Source of the DNA: Bacillus bingmayongensis
GTDB lineage: Bacteria; Bacillota; Bacilli; Bacillales; Bacillaceae_G
Direction: 5' to 3'
Length of the DNA: 64,000 bases
Assembly (NCBI RefSeq): GCF_000299035.1
Contig: NZ_JH921518.1
Location: forward strand, 842,439 to 906,438
Below the pieces are notes generated by a model. That model was not told the DNA's origin, ran no database searches, and saw only the letters and a list, made by a program, of their open reading frames with translations. Position numbers and translations under genes: made by a program. This document shows positions 54,369-64,000 of the stretch, one piece after another (the stretch's first letter is position 1; each line of letters begins with the position of its first letter).

Positions 54369-57300
54369 TTAATCAACATTTACTATGTGATTTCCATCAA
54401 AGAAATATAAGCACTTTTCTTTCACTGGATGATGTAAACTCTTCTCTAAAGCTTTTGCATACAATGATAGTTGCACTTTATAACGATCTTCTAAAATAGG
54501 TCTTGCCTGATCATATCCGCCTGGGAAACGTCCTTCAATCGTATCTGTTTTAAAGTCAATTAATACAATCCCATCTTCCTCTTCTATCATACAATCAATA
54601 ACGCCTTGAACAAGTACGGATTCTCCGCTCTGACCTTGCCAACCTTGATACGCTTCTTCTGCTGAAAGCATCATCGTAAACGGCACTTCACGTTCTACAC
54701 TTTTCGCAGCTAACACACGCTTACCAAGATCTGTATCGAAAAAGGCTACAATTCGATCAATCGCAATTTCTTCTGCTTGCTCAAATGTTAGTAATTCTTT
54801 ATTTACCATTTCCGCAATTTGTTCCCCAATTACTTCAACAGTAATTGGTTTTTGTAAATCAACATGTTGCATGACGGCGTGGACAGCTGTCCCACGTTCA
54901 GCATAGGTTAACCCCTTCTTCTCCATAAAACGAGGACGCGTTTTTATCGGAGCACGAAGCTTTTTAATAAAAGCATTATCACTTCCATCTTCCGATTGAT
55001 AATTCCGCTTAATCTCCGTAACAGACTGCTTCGCCCGATGCGCTGTTGCACCTTCATGCGCATATTCCCAAGTTAAACGAGCATATACCTCTTCTTTTCG
55101 TTCACTTTCTAGCGGAACAGCTTTTTTCTCACGAAGTGCTTCTAATAATTCTTGCTTTTCTTCTTGCACTGGTTCAGGTGCAAGTAAAGTTCGACCATCG
55201 ACCACTTCCACTTTCCAGCTCGCACCGTATTCATAAATTTCATTTGGTATATTGCCTTGTCCAAGTTCAAGAAGCATTTCACTATCATGATGCCTATATA
55301 ACGATGGTGCAATCCAATCTAAGTAACAAGATGCCCCTGCACGAACGTAATCCGGTAACAACCAATCTGTATGCTCCCGCGGGTCAAGCCACTTTTCTAT
55401 TTCTTTCTCTTTATCTTTCACCGTACCAATTAAAATCAATTTTTCCTTTGCACGTGTTAGAGCAACATATAAAACGCGCATCTCTTCCGCTATCAGTTCC
55501 ATCTTCATCTTACGCTTAATGGCTAATTGTGATAGCGTTGTATATTTAATTCGTTTACGAGGATCAATAAATTGTGATCCAAAACCGAAATCCTTGTGCA
55601 GTAAGAATCGTTTCATTAAATCTTGTGTATTAAAACGGCGTCCAAGTCCCGCTACAAATACAACCGGGAACTCTAACCCTTTACTTTTATGAATCGTCAT
55701 AATCCGTACAACATCTTCTTGTTCACCAAGCGCTCTCGCTGTTCCCATATCATCACCGCGTTCTAAAATACGCTCAATAAAGCGAAGAAAACGGAATAAC
55801 CCACGGAAAGATGTTGCCTCATACTGCCTTGCACGATCATATAGTACACGTAAGTTAGCTTGACGCTGTTTTCCTGCTGGAAGACCACCAACGAAATCGT
55901 AATAACCAGTCTCACGATATACTTTCCAAATTAAATCAGAAAGAGACTGCTGGCGCGCAAATTCACGCCACCCTTGCAAAAGGTTATAAAACCATTGTAA
56001 TTTCCCATGTAATTCCGCTTCTTCCTCAAGTGGCGCCCCTTGTAAGAATGAACGCATCACTTCATAAAACGAGCCTTTCTTCTCATGGGCCCGGAGCATT
56101 GCAAGTTCCTCATCATTTAATCCAACAATCGGGGAACGAAGAACAGCAGCAAGCGGAATATCTTGCATCGGATTATCAATTACCCGAAATACATTCATCA
56201 TAACAGTCACTTCTGTCGCTTCAAAATAACCCGTCGCAAGCTCAGCGTAAACAGGAATCCCTTGCAATTTTAACTCTTCCATAATTTGAGGAGCCCACGG
56301 CATCGAGCGAAGTAAAATAACAAAGTCACGATATTGAACAGGGCGCATACTATCTGTTTTACGATCATATACTTCATAACCCGAATCAACCATCGCTTTA
56401 ATTCGCTCAGCCATTAAACGTGCTTCAAGCTGTGCTTTTTCTACTTCTATACCTTCTTCTCCCTCTACCGACTCTTCTTCAGATTGATGAATACATAACA
56501 GCTCAGCTGCTACATCTTCCCCTTTTGGGTAGCTTGCACCTAACTTTAATTCAGCATCGGCGTCATAATCGATCTCCCCGACAGTTTCACCCATAATTTG
56601 TTTGAAGATAAAGTTTGTACCTGCTAACACTTCATGACGACTGCGGAAGTTTTTCGCTAAATCAATCTTCATACCGCCGTCTATACCTTCAGGTGTAAAA
56701 CGTTTATATTTCCCTAAGAATAAGCCAGGCTCTGCTAATCGAAATCGATATATAGATTGCTTCACGTCGCCGACCATAAACAGATTACCCTCTTGTTCGG
56801 AGTCTTTCGTTACAAACTTAATAATCGATTCCTGCACAAAGTTCGTATCTTGATATTCATCGACAAGTACTTCGGCAAATTTATTGCGATATTGAAGCGC
56901 AACTGGCGATGGGTGCAGTCCGCCATCTTCTGTACGTTCACTTAAAATTTGTAAGCAAAAATGCTCTAAATCTGTGAAATCAACCATTCCCTTATCACGC
57001 TTTATCGTTTGAAAACGCTCCGTAAATACTTTTACAATTTGAACAAGCTTTTCTAGTACAGGGTGCATCTCCTTGAAATCACGTAAAAAGCTTTCGGGCT
57101 TCCGGCTGAATAACTCTTCTTGCAATTTCTTCACTTCATCTTTTGCTTTATTTCGAAGTGAATCTACTTGTTTTACAATCTCTTCATTGTAATCACTCTT
57201 CTTAATACGCTTTAACGTTTGCCACGAAACATTTTGCATCGCTTCATATACACTTGTCCAAGACTGACTCGCCGCTTCAGATAGCATTCCAAGTAATACA

Positions 57301-58091
57301 AGGTCCGCTTGTAATGTCTCAACGCGCGGCGCCGGTCCATCTGGAAGCATAGCTAACTCAATTGCTTTCCTAATATGCTTTTCAGCAGTTTCCAACTGAA
57401 ACTTCACATCTTCTAATAAATAAGACGCATACATTAAATCTTCAATTGATTTCCCTTCCACATCATATGCTTCAATAAGTTTATCCAGCCATTTCTCTGG
57501 ATCTGGATGCGCTCTTGACTCCGTATGAAGAGCCAAAATCATACGCTGCAGGTCATCATCACTTCGGTCGCTCGTATATCGATCAACTAGTTCAAAGAAA
57601 ATGTCATTTCCCTCGGTGCCATATTCCTCTTCTAAAATGTCATCTAATACTTCTTCTTTTAATAATTCATTTTCTGTCTGATTAGCAATTCGAAAACGCG
57701 GATCAACATCGAGCATATAATAATACGTTCGAATCACTTGTAAACAGAACGAGTGAATGGTTGAAATCGATGCTTTATTTAATAAGCTGAGCTGTTTCCG
57801 AATATGCCCTGACCCTGGCTCATCGATTAATACTTTTTCTAACGCTTCGCCAATTCTGTTCTTCATCTCTTGCGCCGCGGCATTTGTGAACGTTACGACA
57901 AGCAGACGGTCCACATCTACTGGATTCTCAGCATTAATAATTTTGCGAATAATTCTTTCTACAAGTACAGCTGTTTTCCCAGATCCCGCTGCCGCCGCTA
58001 CTAAAATATCACGGCCATCTGCTACAACTGCTTTCCATTGATCATCTGTCCATTGACTACCTTCTGGCTTTGCTGGCCAATTCTCTATCAT
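54369..58091 (-). CDS. addA: ATP-dependent helicase/nuclease subunit A
   Basis: A 1240-residue UvrD-type helicase and nuclease. Motif [17 protein letters not shown] (near residue 35), motif [16 protein letters not shown], motif [16 protein letters not shown], and the C-terminal RecB-type nuclease with [22 protein letters not shown]. With AddB it processes double-strand ends to Chi for recombination. It overlaps the addB stop codon by four bases (ATGA). It also limits incoming DNA during transformation. Confidence 0.97.
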   Translation of the reverse strand: MIENWPAKPEGSQWTDDQWKAVVADGRDILVAAAAGSGKTAVLVERIIRKIINAENPVDVDRLLVVTFTNAAAQEMKNRIGEALEKVLIDEPGSGHIRKQLSLLNKASISTIHSFCLQVIRTYYYMLDVDPRFRIANQTENELLKEEVLDDILEEEYGTEGNDIFFELVDRYTSDRSDDDLQRMILALHTESRAHPDPEKWLDKLIEAYDVEGKSIEDLMYASYLLEDVKFQLETAEKHIRKAIELAMLPDGPAPRVETLQADLVLLGMLSEAASQSWTSVYEAMQNVSWQTLKRIKKSDYNEEIVKQVDSLRNKAKDEVKKLQEELFSRKPESFLRDFKEMHPVLEKLVQIVKVFTERFQTIKRDKGMVDFTDLEHFCLQILSERTEDGGLHPSPVALQYRNKFAEVLVDEYQDTNFVQESIIKFVTKDSEQEGNLFMVGDVKQSIYRFRLAEPGLFLGKYKRFTPEGIDGGMKIDLAKNFRSRHEVLAGTNFIFKQIMGETVGEIDYDADAELKLGASYPKGEDVAAELLCIHQSEEESVEGEEGIEVEKAQLEARLMAERIKAMVDSGYEVYDRKTDSMRPVQYRDFVILLRSMPWAPQIMEELKLQGIPVYAELATGYFEATEVTVMMNVFRVIDNPMQDIPLAAVLRSPIVGLNDEELAMLRAHEKKGSFYEVMRSFLQGAPLEEEAELHGKLQWFYNLLQGWREFARQQSLSDLIWKVYRETGYYDFVGGLPAGKQRQANLRVLYDRARQYEATSFRGLFRFLRFIERILERGDDMGTARALGEQEDVVRIMTIHKSKGLEFPVVFVAGLGRRFNTQDLMKRFLLHKDFGFGSQFIDPRKRIKYTTLSQLAIKRKMKMELIAEEMRVLYVALTRAKEKLILIGTVKDKEKEIEKWLDPREHTDWLLPDYVRAGASCYLDWIAPSLYRHHDSEMLLELGQGNIPNEIYEYGASWKVEVVDGRTLLAPEPVQEEKQELLEALREKKAVPLESERKEEVYARLTWEYAHEGATAHRAKQSVTEIKRNYQSEDGSDNAFIKKLRAPIKTRPRFMEKKGLTYAERGTAVHAVMQHVDLQKPITVEVIGEQIAEMVNKELLTFEQAEEIAIDRIVAFFDTDLGKRVLAAKSVEREVPFTMMLSAEEAYQGWQGQSGESVLVQGVIDCMIEEEDGIVLIDFKTDTIEGRFPGGYDQARPILEDRYKVQLSLYAKALEKSLHHPVKEKCLYFFDGNHIVNVD

Positions 58092-61000
58092 TCGCCAACC
58101 TCCTCTCTCATTTTCTTCATCGCTTCACTATCTTTCATATCTTTTAACGTGCGGAACTGATTGTCTTCAAGTGATTCATCAAATTGACAAACAGAACGGA
58201 AATTACAGAATGTACACGCTGCTTTGTTCCCCATTTTATACGGGGCAATATCAATAACACCTTCTGTAATGTCTTTACCGATGTTTTCAAATGTATGATG
58301 CACATATTGCTGCAAGACTGTAAATTCTTGTTCACTTGCAATGCTAGAACGTGCACTAAAGCTACCATCTTTTTTCAGGCCGGCAGAAATAATGTCCGAG
58401 CTGCCCGTACTTAGCTTATTGTCCATTAATCGAACAACATCCGCATCTCCTAGCACGAGACCTTTCATTTTAAATTTCTTTAAAATTTCTTTTTCGATTT
58501 CTTCTTCTGAAGCATCGCCTTTCATTTCTACAATCGGATTATGAATGTGGAAATATAAAACCCCAGCAGGTGATGCCGTCTGACCCTTTTTCATCCACGT
58601 ATTCGCATTTGAAATAACAACATCTAAATACGTTAACATTTGCAGGGCTAAACCATAATATACTTCCGTTAAATCTAAAGCTTTTGTGCTCGATTTATAA
58701 TCAATAATGCGAAGGAACGTGCCGTTTTCATCTTCTGCTTTATCTACGCGGTCGATGCGGCCAACAACTTCCATTTTCACACCGTTTGGCAATGCGAACT
58801 CCATCGGCGGAAGTGAACCTGTACCACCCATACCAAATGGAACCTCTAAATCAACTGGCACAAACCCGCTTGACTTCGCATGTTCACGAAGGATAAGTGA
58901 CGTACGGAAAATAATTTGTTGTAATTTTTGCTTTAAGTAAAAATTACGGTTAGAACTTAATAAAATTTGTCTTTGTAATAACGGTGCAATTTCTTCGATT
59001 ACTACAGCCGAAAGATGCTCACACTCTTTTATAGATAAATCAGCCCAAGTACGATTTTCCCTGAGTAACTTGTCTGCAATTTTCTTTAATGCCGCATGGA
59101 ATAATTCACCGATATCTGGTGCATCTAATTTGAAAATATCACGCTCTCGCAGCGATAATCCGTGCTGCGCAAAATGAGCATATGCGCAGCGATTAAATAG
59201 TTCCATGCGAGAGACGCTTCCTTTAATTTTATCTCCGTATAAATCTCTACTTACAACGGGGCTCAATTTCTGCGCGCGGTTTCGATAAAATAAACTAGAG
59301 AGTACTCGACTACTTTTTTGCTTCCACTCAGACGAAGTCACATAGAAGTTATATACATCCCACCAAAAATCAAGATTCCCTTCAAAACCATATCGTTTCC
59401 AATTTTGTAATTGCTGCGTTACATATGACAATGTAACCTCTGGCGTCGCTACATACGAAATTTGCGCCTGACGAGACAAATCATTCACATCATTCGTTAC
59501 GAACACTTCTTTGACAGAAGGAAACATTCTTTTCACTTTCTTAATAAAGCTGGATGAAAGGAGCGTCTTTCCTTCTTCATCAGCAAGCGGACAAGAAATA
59601 TATAACTTCTCAGATGCACGAGTTACTGTTTGATAAATAACAAATTGCTCTTCTAATAAAGTCTGCCTTGTTGTTGGTGCTAATTCTACACCAGCTGAAA
59701 CGAGAAATTCTCTTTCTTCATCTGATAACATACCTTCATCTGAAGGAGCTGCTGGAATGACCCCTTCATTCGCACCAATTACAAAAGCCGCACGAATATC
59801 CGATAAGCGAGAACGATCAATATTTGCAACGAGTACTTGATCTAACGAAGGCGGGATATTTGCAAATTGAAGTGCCTCTAGTCCCGTTGTCATTACATCG
59901 ATAAACATCGAAAGAGACATCTTTTCCTCACCAAGCATTTCCACAAATGTATCGAGAAGATTCATTACTTCTTCCCATACTTGATTATGATCAGTTGCAA
60001 ATAGGAAATTCCCTTCTGCCTCAGCACGCATACGCAAATCTTCTAATTTCTTCGGAACATCCAGTTCTTCTAAAAATAAATATACCGCTTCACACATTTG
60101 TACAATCGAACTTGCACGTTTCAAACGCTTTTGCAAACGAATAATTGGTGTCCTTACCACTTCACGAAGGCGGTTTATTTTCTCTTCCATTTCACGTTCA
60201 CTATCTGTTTGTGTTCCAAAGGCTCCATCTAACGAACGATAGCGACGATACGTCCACGGTTCATCTGCCGTCCATCTCTTTCCTTGTACGCCATATGCTA
60301 AACAGTAATTTTCAAACTCATCCATCTCTTCGCGCATTGATTCTTTTCTTACATCTAATGGATATAACAGTTCCGTTTTTATACAGCGGAAAATAGCATC
60401 ATAACGCCAATTCCCACTAATTATTTCTAGCGCAGAACGAATGCATTCAATTAGTGGATGATGTGACATTGGACGCTTTTCATCAATAAAGTGCGGAATA
60501 TCGTAATCAGTAAACAATGTTTTCATTACATCATAATAACTCTCTCCATTACGAAGAAGAACCGTAATATCTCTGTAACGATACTCCTCTTCCGCAACAA
60601 GTCTACGAATTTCCCGGGCTACCCCTTCAACTTCCGCTCGCAAGTTTGCCGCTGAATATAACGTAATGCTCGGTTCACCTTGAAATTTCATAGAAGGACG
60701 AGATTCAAACTCAGCTTCTAAATGTGCTAATGCTGGCGAGCGAAAACGCGGTTGTTCTCTCATTGAAATCGTATTTTCAATCGTGATTTTCTCTTCACGC
60801 GCCAGTTGTTTTACCTTTTCATACGTAAGCACTGTTTGATAAAACAAATCAAGTTCACTTACTGGCTGCGCTAACGTCTTTTCATCTACTGTTAATGTAA
60901 TTGTTATTCTTGCCCCGCATCTCATGAGCTGTCTAATAATCTCTAGCTCCCCTGGCGAGAACGAATGAAATCCATCTATATAAATTTCTGCACCCTTTAC

Positions 61001-61600
61001 ATAGTCAGAATACGGAAGCTTTTCTACAAGCAACTGTAAATAATCTTCTGAATCTAAATATTTACCAATTAAAGCCCGTTCAAAATCATCATATAAAAGC
61101 TGAAGGTCGTACATTTTATTCGCTAATAATTTTTGCTCATCACCACTTGAATGAGCATCTAACTGTTGCCACATCTCATATACATTTGATGGTGTTACAT
61201 TATAACGTTTAAACTCAGCAATCATGCTGCCTAAATGTTCAAAAAAACCATTTTGTTCTGCTGCTTTTTGAAACACATACAATCCTTCTTTACGCGCTTC
61301 TACAATCTTTCGCAGTAACATATGCACGCCTGCCTCATCAATATGAAGACGGCTTGCGCCACCAACTTCTTGTAAGACCTTCCATGCTAACCTTGAAAAA
61401 CTAAACACTTGCGCCCTGATAGAGCCACTAACTTCTTCACTTCCTATTAAAGCTTGCTGTGTTTGGAACGTCATTTGTTCCGGCACAAGATATAAAATTG
61501 TTTCGCCTCTTGGAAGCTGCTTTAATTCTTCTTGCACTTCATGTAAACAAAATGTACTTTTTCCACTTCCAGCTCGTCCAATCACAAATCGAAGCGACAT
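58088..61600 (-). CDS. addB: ATP-dependent nuclease subunit B
   Basis: An 1170-residue partner of AddA. N-terminal Walker [13 protein letters not shown], inactive helicase-like middle with the Chi-recognition region, and a C-terminal nuclease (LRIIDYKSS). Cysteines of the Fe-S cluster are at RCAYAHFA and at the end ([13 protein letters not shown]). Start after GAGAGGTGGGATTAC. First gene of addBA. Confidence 0.97.
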   Translation of the reverse strand: MSLRFVIGRAGSGKSTFCLHEVQEELKQLPRGETILYLVPEQMTFQTQQALIGSEEVSGSIRAQVFSFSRLAWKVLQEVGGASRLHIDEAGVHMLLRKIVEARKEGLYVFQKAAEQNGFFEHLGSMIAEFKRYNVTPSNVYEMWQQLDAHSSGDEQKLLANKMYDLQLLYDDFERALIGKYLDSEDYLQLLVEKLPYSDYVKGAEIYIDGFHSFSPGELEIIRQLMRCGARITITLTVDEKTLAQPVSELDLFYQTVLTYEKVKQLAREEKITIENTISMREQPRFRSPALAHLEAEFESRPSMKFQGEPSITLYSAANLRAEVEGVAREIRRLVAEEEYRYRDITVLLRNGESYYDVMKTLFTDYDIPHFIDEKRPMSHHPLIECIRSALEIISGNWRYDAIFRCIKTELLYPLDVRKESMREEMDEFENYCLAYGVQGKRWTADEPWTYRRYRSLDGAFGTQTDSEREMEEKINRLREVVRTPIIRLQKRLKRASSIVQMCEAVYLFLEELDVPKKLEDLRMRAEAEGNFLFATDHNQVWEEVMNLLDTFVEMLGEEKMSLSMFIDVMTTGLEALQFANIPPSLDQVLVANIDRSRLSDIRAAFVIGANEGVIPAAPSDEGMLSDEEREFLVSAGVELAPTTRQTLLEEQFVIYQTVTRASEKLYISCPLADEEGKTLLSSSFIKKVKRMFPSVKEVFVTNDVNDLSRQAQISYVATPEVTLSYVTQQLQNWKRYGFEGNLDFWWDVYNFYVTSSEWKQKSSRVLSSLFYRNRAQKLSPVVSRDLYGDKIKGSVSRMELFNRCAYAHFAQHGLSLRERDIFKLDAPDIGELFHAALKKIADKLLRENRTWADLSIKECEHLSAVVIEEIAPLLQRQILLSSNRNFYLKQKLQQIIFRTSLILREHAKSSGFVPVDLEVPFGMGGTGSLPPMEFALPNGVKMEVVGRIDRVDKAEDENGTFLRIIDYKSSTKALDLTEVYYGLALQMLTYLDVVISNANTWMKKGQTASPAGVLYFHIHNPIVEMKGDASEEEIEKEILKKFKMKGLVLGDADVVRLMDNKLSTGSSDIISAGLKKDGSFSARSSIASEQEFTVLQQYVHHTFENIGKDITEGVIDIAPYKMGNKAACTFCNFRSVCQFDESLEDNQFRTLKDMKDSEAMKKMREEVGE

Positions 61601-61623
61601 GTAATCCCACCTCTCACTAATAT

Positions 61624-61658
61624 AACGAACGTTAGTTTGATATCATCCTTGTATTATA
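61624..61658 (-). promoter_or_regulatory. addBA promoter with TetR-like inverted repeat
   Basis: A TATAAT -10 (plus-strand 61653-61658) is followed, 15-30 bases later on the minus strand, by AACTAACGTTCGTT (61624-61637), an inverted repeat AAC-GT pattern with two mismatches, like TetR-family operators. It overlaps the transcribed leader. No matching regulator gene is in the window. Confidence 0.35.
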
Positions 61659-61664
61659 GCATAA

Positions 61665-61694
61665 AAAAAGACAAACAAAGGTTGTTTGTCTTTT
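61665..61694 (-). terminator. Second of two near-identical terminators after lepB
   Basis: AAAAGACAAACAA and TTGTTTGTCTTTT arms around AGG; the same hairpin recurs at 61770-61799. Confidence 0.75.
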
Positions 61695-61769
61695 CCAAAG
61701 TGTTGGGAAACAGTCGATATATTTGCATTTGCGCCAATAAGATTTCATGTATCATTTTTCAACAAATTC

Positions 61770-61799
61770 AAAAAGACAAACAAAGATTGTTTGTCTTTT
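61770..61799 (-). terminator. Terminator of lepB
   Basis: AAAAAGACAAACAA and TTGTTTGTCTTTT arms around AGA, nine bases after the lepB stop codon. The sequence differs by one base from the hairpin at 61665. Confidence 0.85.
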
Positions 61800-61807
61800 C
61801 ACCTCCA

Positions 61808-62371
61808 TTATCCTTTTGAAAAATTCGTTTGTACTTCATTAATTGGCCAATAGCGTAAATCCACTTTCCCGACAACCGTATCTGCTTTCACAAAACCAAA
61901 ATGTCTACTATCCCAGCTGCCGAGACGATTATCACCAATCACAAAAATATACCCCTTCGGAACAACCTTTTCTCTCGTTAATTCTTCTAACGTAAAATCA
62001 CCCGTCAGTTGCCGGCCTTCCGCTTGCCTCTTATATGTTTCTAAATAGGGCTCATCAATAAATTGACCGTTTATATACAATTTGTCATGTTTATATTCGA
62101 TCTGGTCACCCGGTAAACCGATAATTCGCTTTACATAGTCTTCTTTTTTATTCGCATGAAAGACGACAACATCAAACCGGTTCAACTCTCCAACTTGATA
62201 GCTAACCTTATTCACAACAAGCATATTCCCATCTTGAAGTGTCGGCATCATTGACTTCCCCTCTACAACATACGTTGAGAAGAAAAACGTTCGAAAAAAA
62301 ACAGCTAATAGCACACCTATAAGGATTGTTCTCATCCACTCTAGGCCTTCTTTTTTCAAAGCTCGCTTCAT
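61808..62371 (-). CDS. sipV: Type I signal peptidase
   Basis: A 187-residue S26 family signal peptidase. One N-terminal membrane anchor (about residues 13-32), Ser40 in VEGKSMMPTL, Lys in DYVKRIIGLPGD, and the box E GDNRLGSWDSRHFG. It removes signal peptides of secreted proteins. Start follows GGGGAGAGGCAG. It sits next to addB with the TVP38 gene on the other side, like B. subtilis sipV (yhjF) and yhjE; sip/lep paralogues are numerous so the symbol follows synteny. Confidence 0.9.
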   Translation of the reverse strand: MKRALKKEGLEWMRTILIGVLLAVFFRTFFFSTYVVEGKSMMPTLQDGNMLVVNKVSYQVGELNRFDVVVFHANKKEDYVKRIIGLPGDQIEYKHDKLYINGQFIDEPYLETYKRQAEGRQLTGDFTLEELTREKVVPKGYIFVIGDNRLGSWDSRHFGFVKADTVVGKVDLRYWPINEVQTNFSKG

Positions 62372-62428
62372 CTGCCTCTCCCCTCACCCTTTTCTATAAT
62401 GGAGCCTTAATTACAGCGAAGACTAGTC

Positions 62429-63022
62429 TTAATGTAGTTCTAGCTTTACCTCAATCTTCTTACCGACATACCATAAAATAAAGATGACACCTATAACAAT
62501 AATTGTTTTCACAGGATTATGGATAAAAGAAGCTAAATCATGCCCAATATAACTTAAAATCAAAATCATGACTAACTTTCCAAGCGCTAACGCTAACACA
62601 AATTGTCGTCTGCTAATACGTGATAAGCCCGCCACAACATTAATAAGTGCAGACGGCGTAAAAGGAAAACAAAATAATACAAAAATAGGTGCGAATCCTT
62701 TTCGTTCAATCCATCCCATCGCTTTGCGCACTTTCGGATGTTTATTCACAAACGAGAAGAATCGACTTCGCCCAAAACGACGAATAACTGAAAATACAAT
62801 TAATGCACCAAGAACCGATCCAAGCCATGAATACAAAAAGCCAAACCAAAACCCGAAAGCAACTGCATTCGCCATCACAAACAAAATAAGTGGCAGTGCC
62901 GGGATAAGCGCCTCTATCATCGGCAAACCAATGCCAAGAAGTGGCCCAAATGCTCTATAAGCCTCGACAACCCGATCCATATTTTCTTCTGAAAAATATT
63001 CTTTGATTGTTTGAAAATCCAT
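62429..63022 (-). CDS. yhjE: TVP38/TMEM64 (VTT/DedA-like) membrane protein (YhjE-like)
   Basis: A 197-residue integral membrane protein of the TVP38/TMEM64 (SNARE-associated) family, with the conserved segments ALIPALPLILFVMANA, GSVLGALIVFSVIRRFGR and FPFTPSALINVVAGLS. Such proteins move or scramble lipids; the role here is inferred. Position next to sipV and addB matches B. subtilis yhjE. Start follows AAAGGGGTAAATCGTAGA. Confidence 0.88.
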   Translation of the reverse strand: MDFQTIKEYFSEENMDRVVEAYRAFGPLLGIGLPMIEALIPALPLILFVMANAVAFGFWFGFLYSWLGSVLGALIVFSVIRRFGRSRFFSFVNKHPKVRKAMGWIERKGFAPIFVLFCFPFTPSALINVVAGLSRISRRQFVLALALGKLVMILILSYIGHDLASFIHNPVKTIIVIGVIFILWYVGKKIEVKLELH

Positions 63023-63211
63023 TCTACGATTTACCCCTTTGCTATATTCCTATCCCTACTTTATCACTGCTTGTTGGAAAGAGGAAATGGTAGATACGAC
63101 ATATGGAGATGTATTTATTAATGTTCCATATTTTTATGTAAAAATCCTTCATTATTATTGTATGATAATCTATTATAATTTGACAGAATATTACATATTC
63201 AAAAAATAAAA

Positions 63212-63234
63212 AAAGGATGGTTGTCCCATCCTTT
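63212..63234 (-). terminator. Terminator of comK
   Basis: AAAGGATGG and CCATCCTTT arms around TTGTC, followed on the minus strand by TTTTTATTTTTTG. Confidence 0.85.
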
Positions 63235-63248
63235 CCACTTATCAATCA

Positions 63249-63836
63249 TCATTCCTTTATGTCCTCTTCTTTCACAAGATACGCTTTTTCATATGCAGGC
63301 TTTAATGCAGATTCATCTTCTTTATCGATGGGCTTAAATTGGAGCCTCCCTTGTTTATCTTTACGATCCTCATACTCTGTCCGAAGTTTTGCGGTTCTGT
63401 TTTGCTGATTCTCGAAACTGCTCTTTGACATTTCTAATTTCACTGCAAAACCGTTGATGAATCGAATGATTAGGTTACCATCTGCTAGTTCTTTATTATT
63501 GGCAATGTGAAAGTGAGACAACCAAGCACATTCCTTTCTAGAATAAGAATAGGTAGGAAAAAAGTAGAGCTGATCTGTCGGGCTAATTGCAATGGGTGCT
63601 TTATGCGTAATACGTGTCAACTCTTTTGTACCGTCTTTTCTGCCTAAAAAACTAGATCCGTGCTTGCGACAACTTCGTTCTACAATATCAAGAGGTTTTT
63701 GAAACATGAAAAAAGAATCTTCTACTTCAACCACTCTCGTTACAATACGTTTTTCCCCTAAAATAACTGGAAGTAAGGCCATAGTTTTCTTGTTTACGAC
63801 ATAATTTTCGACATAGCGTTCTGCTTGTTCCCCCAT
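63249..63836 (-). CDS. comK: ComK competence transcription factor
   Basis: A 195-residue ComK homologue. The shared core segments include MFQKPLDIVERSCRKHGSSF, GRKDGTKELTRITHKAPI, CAWLSHFHI and SFENQQNRTAKLR. ComK activates late competence genes and its own promoter, and is degraded via MecA-ClpCP. The C-terminal part (after about residue 160) is shorter and more acidic than the B. subtilis protein. Start follows GAAGGAGCGAATGTAGG. The 164 bases upstream to the window edge are AT-rich; I saw no exact AAAA-N5-TTTT box, only a near match AAAACAAAATTGT. The group usually has two comK genes. Confidence 0.9.
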   Translation of the reverse strand: MGEQAERYVENYVVNKKTMALLPVILGEKRIVTRVVEVEDSFFMFQKPLDIVERSCRKHGSSFLGRKDGTKELTRITHKAPIAISPTDQLYFFPTYSYSRKECAWLSHFHIANNKELADGNLIIRFINGFAVKLEMSKSSFENQQNRTAKLRTEYEDRKDKQGRLQFKPIDKEDESALKPAYEKAYLVKEEDIKE

Positions 63837-64000
63837 CCTACATTCGCTCCTTCATTATTTTTTCTTACAATTCATAACAGCAGCTGCATGGATAATTGTA
63901 TCATTTTAAAAACAAAATTGTTCATATTTTCAAATATTTTACATTTTCTTATAAAACTTTAAAAATTCATCATATTTCTTCATATAAATATCCACATAAA

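Noticed and set aside
61637-61819. 60-codon ORF with an internal KDKQRLFVFS repeat
   Set aside because: The repeat is the duplicated terminator hairpin read as protein.
63837-64000. ComK AT-boxes (AAAA-N5-TTTT) upstream of comK
   Set aside because: Only near matches such as AAAACAAAATTGT in very AT-rich DNA; no exact pair, and the window ends before the full promoter region.

Overview
The window looks like a chromosomal segment of a Bacillus cereus group bacterium. Coding is AT-rich with GGAGG-type ribosome binding sites. It carries a complete gerP spore-coat operon and seven copies of a repeat matching bcr1, which is restricted to this group, and its gene order follows the B. subtilis yjb, yja, yit and yis blocks with group-specific insertions such as clpB. 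I cannot tell B. cereus, B. thuringiensis and B. anthracis apart from this sequence. I saw no rRNA, tRNA, prophage, complete insertion sequence or CRISPR array.

Layout. 1-8.4 kb: proteolysis, competence and redox control (spxH 3' part, a small membrane protein with its own operator, pepF, coiA, cls, mecA, a TerC-family gene, spx). 8.4-19.4 kb: an SOS-box-linked small ORF candidate, then an oligopeptide transport locus (oppABCDF plus a second oppA, separated by a MATE gene). 19.4-26.7 kb: a tryptophan T-box and trpS bracketed by GC-rich repeats, then yjbA, yjaZ, fabHF under a FapR site, and comZ. 26.7-37.5 kb: the yja/yit block (epimerase, hydrolase-like protein, yjzD, clpB under CtsR, yjzC, HAD phosphatase, spore-type small genes, yitT, prsA, cvfB, yajQ). 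37.6-43.3 kb: a GH13-like membrane protein that has lost its catalytic residues, an ammonium transporter, and the PerR-linked katA and hemH. 44-54.3 kb: the yis block (LysM/SleB hydrolase, asnB, DUF2777, yisL, rocD, yisK, a Spo0E-like gene, gerPA-F). 54.4-64 kb: addBA, lepB, a TVP38 membrane protein and comK.

Several themes connect the genes. Competence and its proteolytic control are over-represented: ComK, its adaptor MecA, ComZ, the uptake factor CoiA, and Spx with its adaptor SpxH. Peroxide control by PerR is predicted at spx, katA and possibly hemH. Nitrogen and peptide supply is represented by opp with CodY-like sites, amtB with a TnrA/GlnR-like site, asnB and rocD.

The accessory content is almost all small non-coding repeats in intergenic gaps. 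They fall into three families: bcr1 (seven copies, including two identical-length 280-bp composites carrying a nested GC-rich element, and two internal-deletion forms); a GC-rich AAAAAGCGGAAGCGGCTCG family that brackets trpS; and a third family of about 100-150 bp with seven copies. A stub resembling the right end of an IS200/IS605 element lies upstream of mecA. The most notable candidates for new biology are the LexA-box small ORF (8672-8836), the GH13 pseudoenzyme (37641-38951), the composite repeats, and the repeat arrays around trpS.
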